43,427 bases of DNA from positions 1 to 43,427 of the forward strand of contig JAJTHE010000039.1 in assembly GCA_021298815.1 (NCBI GenBank), read 5' to 3'. Within the stretch, counting starts at the first letter, position 1. Each line of letters begins with the position of its first letter. A program made the translations under genes and the position numbers. Shown piece after piece: positions 25,716 to 38,194 of the stretch. The notes beneath the pieces are model-generated. The model did no database searches. It was given only the letters and a program-made list of their open reading frames with translations, and had not been told where the DNA came from. This DNA is from Betaproteobacteria bacterium (GTDB lineage: Bacteria > Pseudomonadota > Gammaproteobacteria > Burkholderiales > CAIKXV01).

Positions 25716-28580
25716 ATGATCCACCGCACTTTTTTCGCCAGCCAGTTGCCGATAACCGGCTACAGCTCGGAAAACCAGCATCGAACGGACACCGTGGCCA
25801 CCAGAACCCGCAAATCGACTCCCGAATCGACCTCCAGCAGCCCGGCTGCGGCGGGCTCCGGCCGGACGAAATCGTCGGGAGCGGCGACAGCCGTCGCGTC
25901 GCCGGGCGCGGGCAAGACCCTGATCATCGCCGAGAAGCCGTCCGTCGCGAACGACATCGCCCGGGTGCTCGGCGGCTTCGAGAAGCACCAGGACTACTAC
26001 GAGAACGACCAGTATGTATTGTCCTCGGCGGTCGGCCACCTGCTCGAGCTGATCGTCCCGGACGAATTCGAGGTCAAGCGCGGCAAGTGGTCGTTTGCCC
26101 AGTTGCCGGTGATCCCGCCGCACTTCGGGCTGCGACCGATCGAGAAGAACGAGGACCGGCTGAAGCTGCTGGTGCGGCTGCTCAAGCGCAAGGATGTCTC
26201 GGCGCTGGTGAACGCGTGCGACGCGGGCCGCGAGGGCGAACTGATCTTCCGCTACATCGTGCAGCACGCGAAGGTCGACAAGCCGATTCGTCGGCTGTGG
26301 CTGCAGTCGATGACGCCGGCCGCGATCCGCGAAGGTTTCCAGAACCTGCGCGACGACAGCGATCTGCTGCCGCTGGCCGACGCCGCCGTCTGCCGTTCCG
26401 AGGCCGACTGGCTGGTCGGCATCAACGGCACGCGCGCGATGACCGCGTTCAACTCCAAGACCGGCGGCTTCCACAAGACCACGGTCGGGCGCGTCCAGTC
26501 GCCGACGCTGGCGATCCTGGTCGATCGGGAAGAGAAGATCAAGCGCTTCAAGACGCGCCAGTACTTCGAGATCCATGGCGTATTCGAGGCGCAAAAGGGA
26601 ACCTATCCCGGCCGCTGGTTCGACGAGACCTTCTCGAAGCCGAAGGAAGCCCCGTTGCCTTCGGAGCGCACCGACGAGAAGTCCGAGGACAGGGCTGAAC
26701 GCCTGTGGGACGGCGCTCGCGCCACTGCGATCGCCGACAAGTGCCGCGGCAAGCCGGGCATCGTAACCGAAGAGACGAAGCCGTCGACCCAGCTGTCGCC
26801 GCTGCTCTACGACCTGACCAGCCTGCAGCGCGAGGCCAACGCTCGCTTCGGCTTCTCGGCTAAGACGACGCTGTCGATCGCCCAGGCGCTGTACGAGAAG
26901 CACAAGGCACTGACCTATCCGCGGACCGATTCCCGCGCGCTGCCGGAAGACTATGTCGATACGGTGAAGGCGACGCTGGAGGCAATGTCGGGCAGCCGCT
27001 ACGCGAAGCCGGCCGGCCAGATCCTCAAGTCGGGCTGGCTCAAGCCCAACAAGCGCATCTTCAACAACGCAAAGGTGAGCGACCACTTCGCGATCATCCC
27101 AACGCCGATGGCGCCGAAGACCCTGTCCGAGGCGGAAGAGAAGGTCTACGACCTGGTCACCAAGCGGTTCATGGCGGTGTTCTTTCCGCCAGCCGAATAC
27201 CTGCTGACCACCCGCATCACCCGGGTCGAGGGCGAGCCGTTCAAGACGGAAGGCAAGGTCCTGGTGAACCCGGGCTGGCTGTCGGTCTACGGCAAGGATG
27301 TCGCCGACGAGGATTCGCCGTCGCTGGCGATGGTCAATGCGGGCGAGACGGTGAAGACGATCGAGGTCGATGCACGCGCAGAACAGACGCGCCCGCCGGC
27401 ACGGTTCAACGAGGCGACGCTGCTCTCGGCGATGGAAGGCGCGGGCAAGCTGATCGACGATGAGGAACTGCGCGACGCGATGAAGGAACGCGGCCTGGGC
27501 ACCCCGGCCACGCGTGCCGGCATCATCGAGAAGCTGATCTTTGAAGAGTATGTCGTGCGCGAGGGGCGCGAGTTGAAGCCGACGCCGAAGGCGTTCTCGC
27601 TGATGACGCTGCTAAAGGGTCTGGACATCGCCGAACTCTGCTCGCCGGAACTGACCGGCGAATGGGAGTTCAAGCTGGCCGAGATGGAACAGGGCCGGAT
27701 CGGCCGTCCCGCGTTCATGGAAGAGATCGCCGCGATGACCCGCAACCTGGTCGAGCGGGCGAAGGGGCACGAGACCGATACCGTCCCGGGCGACTACACG
27801 ACGCTCGATGCGCCCTGCCCGAAATGCGGCGGGGTGGTGAAGGAGAACTACAAGAAGTTCCAGTGCCAGAAGTGCGACTTCTCGGTCTGGCGCATCCTCT
27901 CCGGCCGGCAGTTCGAACCGATCGAGATCGAGGAACTGATCGTCGCCGGAAAGATCGGGCCGCTGCAGGGCTTCCGCAGCCGGCTCGGGCGTCCGTTCGC
28001 GGCGATGATCAAGCTCAACGCAGAGTTCTCCACGGAGTTCGACTTCGGCCAGTCCGCGGCCGACGGCGGCGAGCCGGTCGATTTCTCCGACAAGACACCG
28101 CTCGGCGACTGTCCGAAATGCGGCAACAAGGTCTACGATACGGGCCTCGCCTACCAGTGCGAGAAGTCGGTCGGCGCCGACCGTACCTGCGATTTCCGCT
28201 CGGGCAAGATCATCCTGCAGCGCGAGATCGAACAGGCGCAGATGGAAAAGCTGCTGGCCACCGGCAAGACCGACCTGCTGCACAAGTTCATCTCGAAGAA
28301 GGGCCGTCCGTTCTCGGCCTATCTGGTGCGGGGTGGCGACGGCAAGGTGAGCTTCGAGTTCGAGCCGCGGGTGCCGAAGACGGCGGCGAAGGTCGTGGCC
28401 AAGGTGGCGGCGGCGAAGGCGGCAGCCGCGGCGGCTGCAGGCGAAGTGACGGACGAGGCCACCGGCGAGATCACGATCGCGTCAGGCGCGAAACCGGCCG
28501 CGAATGCCGCAGCAAAGAAGGCCGCGAAAGCGGTCACGAAGGGCGCGAAGTCCGCCGTCCGCAAGAAGGCTGCAGCCTGA
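25716..28580 (+). CDS. topB: DNA topoisomerase III (type IA)
   Basis: A 954-residue type IA topoisomerase that relaxes negative supercoils and decatenates DNA. The N-terminal Toprim domain (TLIIAEKPSVAND, CDAGREGELIFR) is of the TopB type. The active-site tyrosine is in LTYPRTDSRALP at about residue 401, and GRVQSPTLAILVDREE is present. The C-terminal third has zinc-ribbon-like blocks (CPKCGGVVKENYKKFQCQKC and CPKCGNKVYDTG...CEKS) and an Ala/Lys-rich tail (AAKKAAKAVTKGAKSAV) that probably binds DNA. The start is uncertain: the ATG at 25716 has no clear ribosome site, and a GTG at 25794 (VATRTRKSTP) would remove 26 residues. The gene follows dprA by 92 bases, which contain a small hairpin (25652-25666). 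Confidence 0.93.
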   Translation: MIHRTFFASQLPITGYSSENQHRTDTVATRTRKSTPESTSSSPAAAGSGRTKSSGAATAVASPGAGKTLIIAEKPSVANDIARVLGGFEKHQDYYENDQYVLSSAVGHLLELIVPDEFEVKRGKWSFAQLPVIPPHFGLRPIEKNEDRLKLLVRLLKRKDVSALVNACDAGREGELIFRYIVQHAKVDKPIRRLWLQSMTPAAIREGFQNLRDDSDLLPLADAAVCRSEADWLVGINGTRAMTAFNSKTGGFHKTTVGRVQSPTLAILVDREEKIKRFKTRQYFEIHGVFEAQKGTYPGRWFDETFSKPKEAPLPSERTDEKSEDRAERLWDGARATAIADKCRGKPGIVTEETKPSTQLSPLLYDLTSLQREANARFGFSAKTTLSIAQALYEKHKALTYPRTDSRALPEDYVDTVKATLEAMSGSRYAKPAGQILKSGWLKPNKRIFNNAKVSDHFAIIPTPMAPKTLSEAEEKVYDLVTKRFMAVFFPPAEYLLTTRITRVEGEPFKTEGKVLVNPGWLSVYGKDVADEDSPSLAMVNAGETVKTIEVDARAEQTRPPARFNEATLLSAMEGAGKLIDDEELRDAMKERGLGTPATRAGIIEKLIFEEYVVREGRELKPTPKAFSLMTLLKGLDIAELCSPELTGEWEFKLAEMEQGRIGRPAFMEEIAAMTRNLVERAKGHETDTVPGDYTTLDAPCPKCGGVVKENYKKFQCQKCDFSVWRILSGRQFEPIEIEELIVAGKIGPLQGFRSRLGRPFAAMIKLNAEFSTEFDFGQSAADGGEPVDFSDKTPLGDCPKCGNKVYDTGLAYQCEKSVGADRTCDFRSGKIILQREIEQAQMEKLLATGKTDLLHKFISKKGRPFSAYLVRGGDGKVSFEFEPRVPKTAAKVVAKVAAAKAAAAAAAGEVTDEATGEITIASGAKPAANAAAKKAAKAVTKGAKSAVRKKAAA

Positions 28581-28620
28581 ACGGTCCGGCCTGCCCAGCC
28601 ACGGGGCCGGAGCGTACCCG

Positions 28621-29766
28621 ATGAGCGGGCCGATACCGATCATCGTGCACAATCCGGCCCGGATCGAGGCGGAGCGGGTCGCCCGTGCCATGCGGTCGAT
28701 GCCGGCCGCGCGCTACGTGTTCGTCGTGCTGCTCCTGATCGAGAGCTACGTCAGCCTGAACACGCTCGCGGGCTGGCGCCATCCGCCGCAGGGATGGTTG
28801 GCCATGTTCACCACGCCGCCCGAGCTGAAGCCTGGCGACATCCTGATAAACTTCATCGGCTATGTGCCGATCGGGTTGTTCGGGGTACTGGCGTTCATCG
28901 CACCGCGGCGTCCGATGTGGCTCGCATTGCTGCTTTCCATTGCTGCCTGCACCATGCAGAGCATGGCGACGGAAGCGCTCGAGAGCATGACCCCCAACGT
29001 CAGATCGAATATCGCCGATGTCTTCAGCAACGCAGCAGGTGCGATGGTCGGAGGGCTGGCTGCGATCGTGACGGTGTCGCTGGTGTGGTCCGGGCGGATC
29101 GTGGAACTGCGCCGGCGCCATCTCGCGCACGGCTGGCAGGGTGACATCGGGCTGGCGCTGATCGCGCTCTGGGCGTTCGCGATGCTGGCGCCGCGCACGC
29201 TGCTGTTCGGCGTTGGCGATGCGCGGTTCTTCCTGGGCGTGCCCGCTCGCGCGGATCTGCCACCCGCTTTCTTCCTGGGAATTGAAGTCGCCGTTTCCGC
29301 GCTGGCGCTGCTCGGGTTCGCGCTGCTGCTGCGCCTGACGTTCTCCTCGAGTACCGCGCGGCTGCGTTCGATGCTGCTGCTGGCGGTCTTCGCCTCGCTG
29401 GCGATACGCACCTCCGGCTTCGGCATTTTCTGGGGCGCGTCCAGCGCGTTCAATTGGCTGAACGCGGGTGCGCTGCTCGGAATGGCTGTCGGGACATTGC
29501 TCGGCCTCGTGCTGATCGGGCTACCGCAGCGCGTGGCGGGGATCGTGGCTGCGATGGCGCTGTCGCTTTCCGTGCTGGTCGTCAATGCGTCGCCGCCGAA
29601 TCCCGCGGTGTGGTTCGACAAGCACCTGCGCTGGCAGCGGATGGCACCCCTTGCCGTTTCGTCGCGCACGACAGCCATGCTGTGGCCGGTAGCGGCCCTC
29701 GGGCTTGCGCTGGCCGCTGTGGCACTCGGTGCAGCCAACGACCCAAGCCAACGGCGCGATCCGTGA
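28621..29766 (+). CDS. VanZ-like integral membrane protein
   Basis: A 381-residue membrane protein with about nine hydrophobic segments. The N-terminal half matches the VanZ-like pattern: a first helix (YVFVVLLLIESYVSLN), then LKPGDILINFIGYVPIGLFGVLAF and SMATEALESMTPNVRSNIADVFSNAAGAMVGG, with the polar residues in helices (DILIN, ESMTPN, SNIADVFSN) that are conserved in the family. The C-terminal half adds further helices, and its function is unknown. The VanZ family was named from teicoplanin resistance, but most proteobacterial members are uncharacterised, so no resistance role is claimed. It starts 40 bases after topB and ends 30 bases from the convergent gyrB. Confidence 0.75.
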   Translation: MSGPIPIIVHNPARIEAERVARAMRSMPAARYVFVVLLLIESYVSLNTLAGWRHPPQGWLAMFTTPPELKPGDILINFIGYVPIGLFGVLAFIAPRRPMWLALLLSIAACTMQSMATEALESMTPNVRSNIADVFSNAAGAMVGGLAAIVTVSLVWSGRIVELRRRHLAHGWQGDIGLALIALWAFAMLAPRTLLFGVGDARFFLGVPARADLPPAFFLGIEVAVSALALLGFALLLRLTFSSSTARLRSMLLLAVFASLAIRTSGFGIFWGASSAFNWLNAGALLGMAVGTLLGLVLIGLPQRVAGIVAAMALSLSVLVVNASPPNPAVWFDKHLRWQRMAPLAVSSRTTAMLWPVAALGLALAAVALGAANDPSQRRDP

Positions 29767-29796
29767 GACCGCTCGGCCGGCGTGGGGCGTGCTGCG

Positions 29797-33475
<3,679 letters not shown>

Positions 33476-33682
33476 TTTGTATATGAATAAGACTGATAGA
33501 TAAGGCGCGGGGAAACGGGGGATAACCAGCCACGAGCAAGGCCGGTCGCGGTACTGCCGTCAATCTGCTGCTGTTGAGTAAATCGGAACAACCTGTACAC
33601 GGTTGTGGATAACTTCTGCGGCGGTCATTGCTGACGATTCTTGTCCACAGGTAACCCGCATGGTTTGCCGTCGCTGCCGCGC
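33476..33682. other. Candidate replication-origin segment between dnaN and dnaA
   Basis: This 207-base gap holds a perfect DnaA box on the minus strand (TGTGGATAA, 33604-33612), a one-mismatch box TTGTCCACA at 33641-33649 and a partial GGGGATAA near 33521. A relatively AT-rich stretch at 33470-33505 (atgaataagactgatagata) could serve as an unwinding element. No gene is present. Together with the box upstream of dnaA it marks the oriC region; which of the two gaps is the functional origin cannot be decided by eye. Confidence 0.5.
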
Positions 33683-35299
33683 TCAGTTGCGCAGCTGCTG
33701 CAACAGGGTCTGGTAATCCCGCCCGAGCTCCGTATCGATGGTGCGCAGCCGGGCGATCTGCCGGCAGGCATGGAGGACGGTCGTGTGGTCGCGTCCCCCG
33801 AAGGCGCCGCCGATGTCCGGCAGCGAATGGTTGGTCAGTTCCTTGGCCAGCGACATCGCCACCTGCCGCGGCCGCGCCACGGCCCGCGACCGGCGCTTCG
33901 AATGCATCTCGGAAACCTTGATCTTGAAGTAGTCGGATACAGCCTTCTGGATCTGTTCGATCGACACCTGCCGCGTGGCCACGGCGAGGATGTCGCGCAG
34001 CGCGTCTCGCGCCGAATCGATGGTGATCGCACACGCATTGAAGCGAGAGTAGGCGCGTATCCGGTTCAGCGCGCCTTCGAGTTCACGCACATTCGAGGGG
34101 AAATGCCGGGCCACGAAGAAGGCGACCTCTTCGGACAGGTCCATGTCGATCGCCGCCGCCTTCTTCAGCAGGATCGCGACCCGCATCTCGAGTTCCGGCG
34201 GTTCGATCTCGACCGTCAGTCCCCAGGCGAAGCGGGTGAGCAGCCGGTCGTCCATCCCCTCGATCTTCTTCGGGTAGGTATCGCAGGTGATGACGATCTG
34301 CTTGCGCTGGTCGGTGAGCGTGTTGAACGCGTAGAAGAACTCTTCCTGGGTGCGGCTCTTTCCGGAGAAGAACTGGATGTCGTCGATCAGTAGCAGGTCG
34401 AGCGAATGGTAGAAGCGCTTGAACGCGTCGAACGACTTGTTCTGGTAGGCGCGCACCACGTCCGAGACATACTTTTCCGCGTGGATGTAGCGGATCACCG
34501 CGGACGGATTGCGTTCATGGACGAAGTTGCCGATTGCCTGCACCAGATGCGTCTTGCCCAGGCCGGTGCCGCCGTACAGGAACAGCGGGTTGTAGGCCCG
34601 ACCCGGGTTCTCCGCGACCTGCAGCGCGGCAGCGCGGGCAAACTGGTTGGCCTTGCCGGTCACGAAGGTATCGAAAGTGAAGCCGTCGCTCAGCGTGCCG
34701 ATGGTCTGGGCGAGCGTGGGGTCGGTCGGGCTGCCGAGCCCGCCGGTGCGCACCGGCACGACCGCCGGGAGCGCGTCCGGTGCGTCGTAGCTGCGGTGGG
34801 TGTCCTCGCCGTTCGATAGGCCGGTGCGGGCGTCGCCGGTCACCGCAGCTACGTCGGCACGGTCGGCAGCGCGGTCAGCGTCGTGGCCCTGTCCGTCGCC
34901 GGCATCGGCGGCCGCGGCGGGTATGCCCGCGGAACCGGATGCGGTCGGTTGCGCATCTTCGCTCGGTGCCGGCCCTGCCCGGCGTGCGCCGGTCGCAGGC
35001 GCGCGTCGGGCGGACGCACTGCCGTTGGCCGCCGGTGCATGCCCGGCGGTTCCGTTCGCAGCCTTGCGCGCACCCACGTCGATCTCGATCACCAGGGGTT
35101 CGCCGCGCTGTTCGGCGAATTTCTGCATGTCGGGCAAGTACTGTTCGCGTACCCATTCGAGCGCCTTGCGGCTGGGTGCCGTCACCAGGATCTTGCCGTC
35201 CGATTCGCGCGCGGACAGCGGCCGGATCCACGCGTCGTATTGCTGAACCGAAAGCTTCTGTTTCAGCAGGGACAGGCAGTCGGACCAGAATTCGGACAT
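33683..35299 (-). CDS. dnaA: Chromosomal replication initiator DnaA
   Basis: A 538-residue initiator, longer than the roughly 470 residues of the E. coli protein. Domain I (1-77, FWSDCLSLLKQKLSVQQYDAWIRPL) is followed by an unusually long Ala/Gly/Pro/Asp-rich linker (about 78-203). Domain III is the AAA+ core with Walker A GGTGLGKT at 243-250 and Walker B LLLIDDIQFFSGKS. Domain IV has the DnaA-box-binding HTH (GGRDHTTVLHACRQI). The ATG at 35299 begins the conserved MSEFW; the frame upstream to 35401 is low-complexity and ignored. A DnaA box lies 142 bases before the start, consistent with autoregulation. Confidence 0.97.
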   Translation of the reverse strand: MSEFWSDCLSLLKQKLSVQQYDAWIRPLSARESDGKILVTAPSRKALEWVREQYLPDMQKFAEQRGEPLVIEIDVGARKAANGTAGHAPAANGSASARRAPATGARRAGPAPSEDAQPTASGSAGIPAAAADAGDGQGHDADRAADRADVAAVTGDARTGLSNGEDTHRSYDAPDALPAVVPVRTGGLGSPTDPTLAQTIGTLSDGFTFDTFVTGKANQFARAAALQVAENPGRAYNPLFLYGGTGLGKTHLVQAIGNFVHERNPSAVIRYIHAEKYVSDVVRAYQNKSFDAFKRFYHSLDLLLIDDIQFFSGKSRTQEEFFYAFNTLTDQRKQIVITCDTYPKKIEGMDDRLLTRFAWGLTVEIEPPELEMRVAILLKKAAAIDMDLSEEVAFFVARHFPSNVRELEGALNRIRAYSRFNACAITIDSARDALRDILAVATRQVSIEQIQKAVSDYFKIKVSEMHSKRRSRAVARPRQVAMSLAKELTNHSLPDIGGAFGGRDHTTVLHACRQIARLRTIDTELGRDYQTLLQQLRN

Positions 35300-35440
35300 T
35301 AGTATCCAGGTTCTCGGCGGCGGTGCACCGCCCGGGCCGGGCGATCGGGAAGCAGGGGGAAGGAGACGCGGACACCGCTGCCGGGCGCGAACCCGGCGCA
35401 AGCTTCGGCGGAACCGTGGAGTTTACCATTCGCAGGTGAG

Positions 35441-35449
35441 TTATCCACA
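35441..35449 (+). promoter_or_regulatory. Consensus DnaA box upstream of dnaA
   Basis: TTATCCACA, the perfect DnaA consensus, lies in the 260-base gap between dnaA and the divergent rpmH. It could take part in origin function or in autoregulation of dnaA. Confidence 0.7.
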
Positions 35450-35501
35450 GCAGAACGCGATCCGGTTGACCCGGCGTCAGCCGGAAACCGGCAGAACGCG
35501 C

Positions 35502-35530
35502 TTGACACTCGCGCGCGTAACTCGTTTAAT
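35502..35530 (+). promoter_or_regulatory. Sigma-70 promoter of rpmH
   Basis: A consensus -35 TTGACA (35502-35507) and a -10 TTTAAT (35525-35530) are separated by exactly 17 bases, placing the start of transcription at about 35537, some 23 bases before the rpmH ATG. This is the clearest housekeeping promoter in the window and probably drives rpmH-rnpA-yidD-yidC. Confidence 0.8.
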
Positions 35531-35559
35531 CGAAGGCTTTTTCCCCGAGACTCTTTCCC

Positions 35560-35694
35560 ATGAAACGCACATTCCAGCCTTCCGTCGTGCGCCGCAAGCG
35601 CACTCACGGGTTCCGTGCCCGCATGGCGACCCCCGCAGGTCAGGCGATCCTGCGTGCGCGCCGTCGCAAGGGCCGCGCTCGCCTCGCCGTCTGA
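35560..35694 (+). CDS. rpmH: 50S ribosomal protein L34
   Basis: A 44-residue, strongly basic protein with the whole L34 signature: [20 protein letters not shown], followed by [24 protein letters not shown]. It is part of the large ribosomal subunit. A sigma-70 promoter lies just upstream and rnpA follows after 153 bases, the near-universal arrangement next to dnaA. Confidence 0.98.
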   Translation: MKRTFQPSVVRRKRTHGFRARMATPAGQAILRARRRKGRARLAV

Positions 35695-35847
35695 CGTCTA
35701 CCGGTTTCACTCGGGGCCTGCCCGGGCCCAGGGCCTCCCGGACATGCGCAGCGAGCGGCTGCGCCGGTGCCGACGGCCCCGGCCTGCAGCCTGTCGCGCA
35801 GTGAGACCACTCGCCTGGCTTCGGACCGGCGGATGGGAAGGAATTCG

Positions 35848-36225
35848 ATGCTGGCTCGTCCGCACCGCCTGCTCGGGGAACACGAATTCCGGAGCGTACT
35901 GGCCAGTCGCAATCGCTGGTCGACCCCCGATTGTTCGATCCATGTCCGGTGCAATCCGGGCGCGCCGATCGGCATGCTGGGATTCATCGTCGGGCGAAAG
36001 GCCCTGCGCAGGGCCGTAGACCGAAATCGTTTCAAGCGCTGCATTCGCGGGAGGTTCCGGGAACTGCTTGCGCTGTTGCCCGGCCTGCAGGTCGTCGTCC
36101 GGTTGCGCGGCAAGCCGCGCGCCGGGGCGGATCACGCAGCCAGCGAAGTCTGCACCCGGCTCGAGGACGTCGCGGCATGGTACGCATCGCAATCGGACTG
36201 CTCCGCATCTACCGCTACCTCCTGA
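35848..36225 (+). CDS. rnpA: Ribonuclease P protein component
   Basis: A 125-residue basic protein, the cofactor of the RNase P ribozyme that matures tRNA 5' ends. It begins [21 protein letters not shown] and holds the family RNR signature in [24 protein letters not shown] near residues 50-72. The ATG at 35848 has a good ribosome site (ggaagga, 5 bases before it); an ATG at 35833 and a longer upstream frame are unlikely. Its 3' end overlaps yidD by 49 bases. Confidence 0.95.
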   Translation: MLARPHRLLGEHEFRSVLASRNRWSTPDCSIHVRCNPGAPIGMLGFIVGRKALRRAVDRNRFKRCIRGRFRELLALLPGLQVVVRLRGKPRAGADHAASEVCTRLEDVAAWYASQSDCSASTATS

Positions 36226-36476
36226 GCCCGCTGCTCGGGCCACGGTGCCGTTTCATGCCGTCCTGTTCCGAATACGCCATGCAGGCGTTGCATACTCACG
36301 GTGCGGTGCGCGGCGGATGGCTGTCCGCCCGGCGCCTGTGCAAGTGTCATCCCTGGCATCCCGGGGGTTTCGACCCGGTGCCCGATCCCGCCAGTGGTCC
36401 TGGTTCGCAGGACCCGGCCCCAAGGCCCGTGCAGTCTGCCGGCGGTCGGCAGCAGGGCCACGCTTCTGTACAGTAA
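36177..36476 (+). CDS. yidD: Membrane protein insertion efficiency factor YidD
   Basis: A 99-residue protein with the complete YidD core: [37 protein letters not shown] and [21 protein letters not shown], with the conserved cysteines. It associates peripherally with the inner membrane and helps YidC-mediated insertion. The ATG at 36177 lies inside rnpA in another frame (49-base overlap). The C-terminal 25 residues (Pro/Gln/Gly-rich) are a non-conserved tail. yidC starts 17 bases downstream. Confidence 0.92.
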   Translation: MVRIAIGLLRIYRYLLSPLLGPRCRFMPSCSEYAMQALHTHGAVRGGWLSARRLCKCHPWHPGGFDPVPDPASGPGSQDPAPRPVQSAGGRQQGHASVQ

Positions 36477-36493
36477 AGGTTCCCGAGCGTCGC

Positions 36494-38194
36494 ATGGATA
36501 CCCGCAAGCTAGTCCTGTTCTTCATCTTCGCTTTCTCGATCCTTATGCTCGCGGACGAGTGGACCAAGGCGCAGCGGCCGCCGGTCACGGTCGAGGCGGG
36601 GGCGGATGCGCCGCCAGCGGCCGACGGCAAGGGTGCGTCGGCTACCGTGCCGGTGCCGGCGGCACCGACCATCGCCGCGCCGCAGCCGACCGTGCCAGGC
36701 GCCGTCGCCACGCCCGCCACGCCCGCCGCCACCGGTGCCTTGCCTAGCGGGGAGCGGATCCAGATCGAGACCGACCTGGTCAAGGCCGAGATCGACACCA
36801 TCGGCGGTGACCTGCGCCGCCTCGAGTTGCTGCGCCACAAGCAGACCTATGCCTACGACCGCAACTTCGTGCTGCTCAACCAGACGGCAGAGCACACCTA
36901 TGTCGCGCAGAGCGGCCTGATCGGGCCCGGGCTGCCGACCCATCTCACCCGCTACCGGCTCCTGCCCGGCCCGGTCAAGCTGGCCGACGGACAGAACGAT
37001 CTCGTGGTGCGGCTAGAGGCGCTCGAGACCGAGGGTTTCAAGGTCATCAAGCGGCTCACGTTCCGGCGCGACAGCTACCTGATCGATGTCGCCTACGAGG
37101 TGACCAACGGCCGCGCCGAGCCGCAGAGCCCGTTCGCCTATTTCCAGGTGGTGCGCGATCGTTCGGCGCCGATCGGCGATTCCTGGTTCGTCCCGACCTA
37201 CACCGGGGTGTCGGTCTACACCGATGGCGGCAAGTACGAGAAGGTGTCGTTCGACGAGATCGAGAAGAAGAAGGCGAAGTTCGTCACCCAGGCCGACAAC
37301 GGCTGGGTCGGCATGGTCCAGCATTATTTCGTCACCGCGTGGCTGCCCGGCCCGAAGCAGCAGCGCGAGTTCTTCGCCAAGCCGCTCGGAAACGGGCTGT
37401 TCGCCGCCGGCGCCATCCTGCCGGTCGCCGCGATCGCCCCGGGCGCGACCAGCGTGATCGAGGTGCCGCTCTATTCCGGCCCGCAGGAGCAGGACAAGAT
37501 CGGGCAGATCGCCCCGGGCCTGGACCTCACCGTCGATTACGGCCTGTTCACGATCTTCGCGTCGCCGCTGTTCTGGGTGATGAAGTGGCTGTATGCCCTG
37601 GTGCACAACTGGGGCCTGGCCATCATCCTGCTGACCATCCTGATCAAGCTGGCATTCTTCCCGCTGTCGGCCGCCAGCTACCGGTCGATGGCCAAGATGC
37701 GGGTGGTGGCGCCGAAGCTTCAGCGCATCAAGGAACAGTATCCGGACGATCGCCAGAAACTGCAGCAGGCGATGATGGAACTATACAAGACCGAGAAGAT
37801 CAACCCGCTTGGCGGCTGCCTGCCGATCGTCGTGCAGATCCCGGTGTTCATCGCGCTGTACTGGGTGCTGCTTGGGTCAGTCGAACTGCGGCATGCGCCG
37901 TTCTTCGGCTGGATCATCGACCTGTCCGCGCCGGATCCGTTCTACATCCTGCCGTTGCTGATGGCGGCGTCGATGGTGGTGCAGATGCGCCTGTCCCCCG
38001 AGCCGCCGGACCCGGTGCAAGCGAGGATCATGAAGGTGATGCCGTTCATCTTCGGCGCGTTCTTCTTCTTTTTCCCCGCGGGCCTGGTGCTGTACTGGCT
38101 GGTCAACAACATCCTGTCGATCGGGCAGCAGTGGTACATCACCCGCCAGATCGAGGCGGATGCGGCCAAGCCGGCGAATGCGGGCAAGCGCTGA
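36494..38194 (+). CDS. yidC: Membrane protein insertase YidC
   Basis: A 566-residue inner-membrane insertase. The N-terminal anchor helix (KLVLFFIFAFSILMLADEW) precedes a low-complexity Ala/Pro linker (about 37-90) and the large periplasmic beta-sandwich domain (about 90-350; YVAQSGLIGPGLPTH, FAYFQVVRDRSAP). The five-helix insertase core has NWGLAIILLTILIKLAFFPLS, YRSMAKMRVVAPKLQRIKEQY and NPLGGCLPIVVQIPVFIALYW, with the cytoplasmic coiled-coil and the hydrophilic-groove Arg (in SAASYRSMAKMR or ILIK region) of the family. The start at 36494 begins with the conserved MDTRK-like sequence. It overlaps the mnmE start by up to 35 bases. Confidence 0.97.
   Translation: MDTRKLVLFFIFAFSILMLADEWTKAQRPPVTVEAGADAPPAADGKGASATVPVPAAPTIAAPQPTVPGAVATPATPAATGALPSGERIQIETDLVKAEIDTIGGDLRRLELLRHKQTYAYDRNFVLLNQTAEHTYVAQSGLIGPGLPTHLTRYRLLPGPVKLADGQNDLVVRLEALETEGFKVIKRLTFRRDSYLIDVAYEVTNGRAEPQSPFAYFQVVRDRSAPIGDSWFVPTYTGVSVYTDGGKYEKVSFDEIEKKKAKFVTQADNGWVGMVQHYFVTAWLPGPKQQREFFAKPLGNGLFAAGAILPVAAIAPGATSVIEVPLYSGPQEQDKIGQIAPGLDLTVDYGLFTIFASPLFWVMKWLYALVHNWGLAIILLTILIKLAFFPLSAASYRSMAKMRVVAPKLQRIKEQYPDDRQKLQQAMMELYKTEKINPLGGCLPIVVQIPVFIALYWVLLGSVELRHAPFFGWIIDLSAPDPFYILPLLMAASMVVQMRLSPEPPDPVQARIMKVMPFIFGAFFFFFPAGLVLYWLVNNILSIGQQWYITRQIEADAAKPANAGKR

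Noticed and set aside
25038..27086. A 682-codon minus-strand open frame opposite dprA and topB
   Set aside because: Its composition is low-complexity Arg/Leu/Gly and it is antisense to both genes; no start signal.
33476..33682. A small RNA or peptide gene in the dnaA-dnaN gap
   Set aside because: No open frame with a ribosome site and no promoter-terminator pair; DnaA boxes explain the sequence better.
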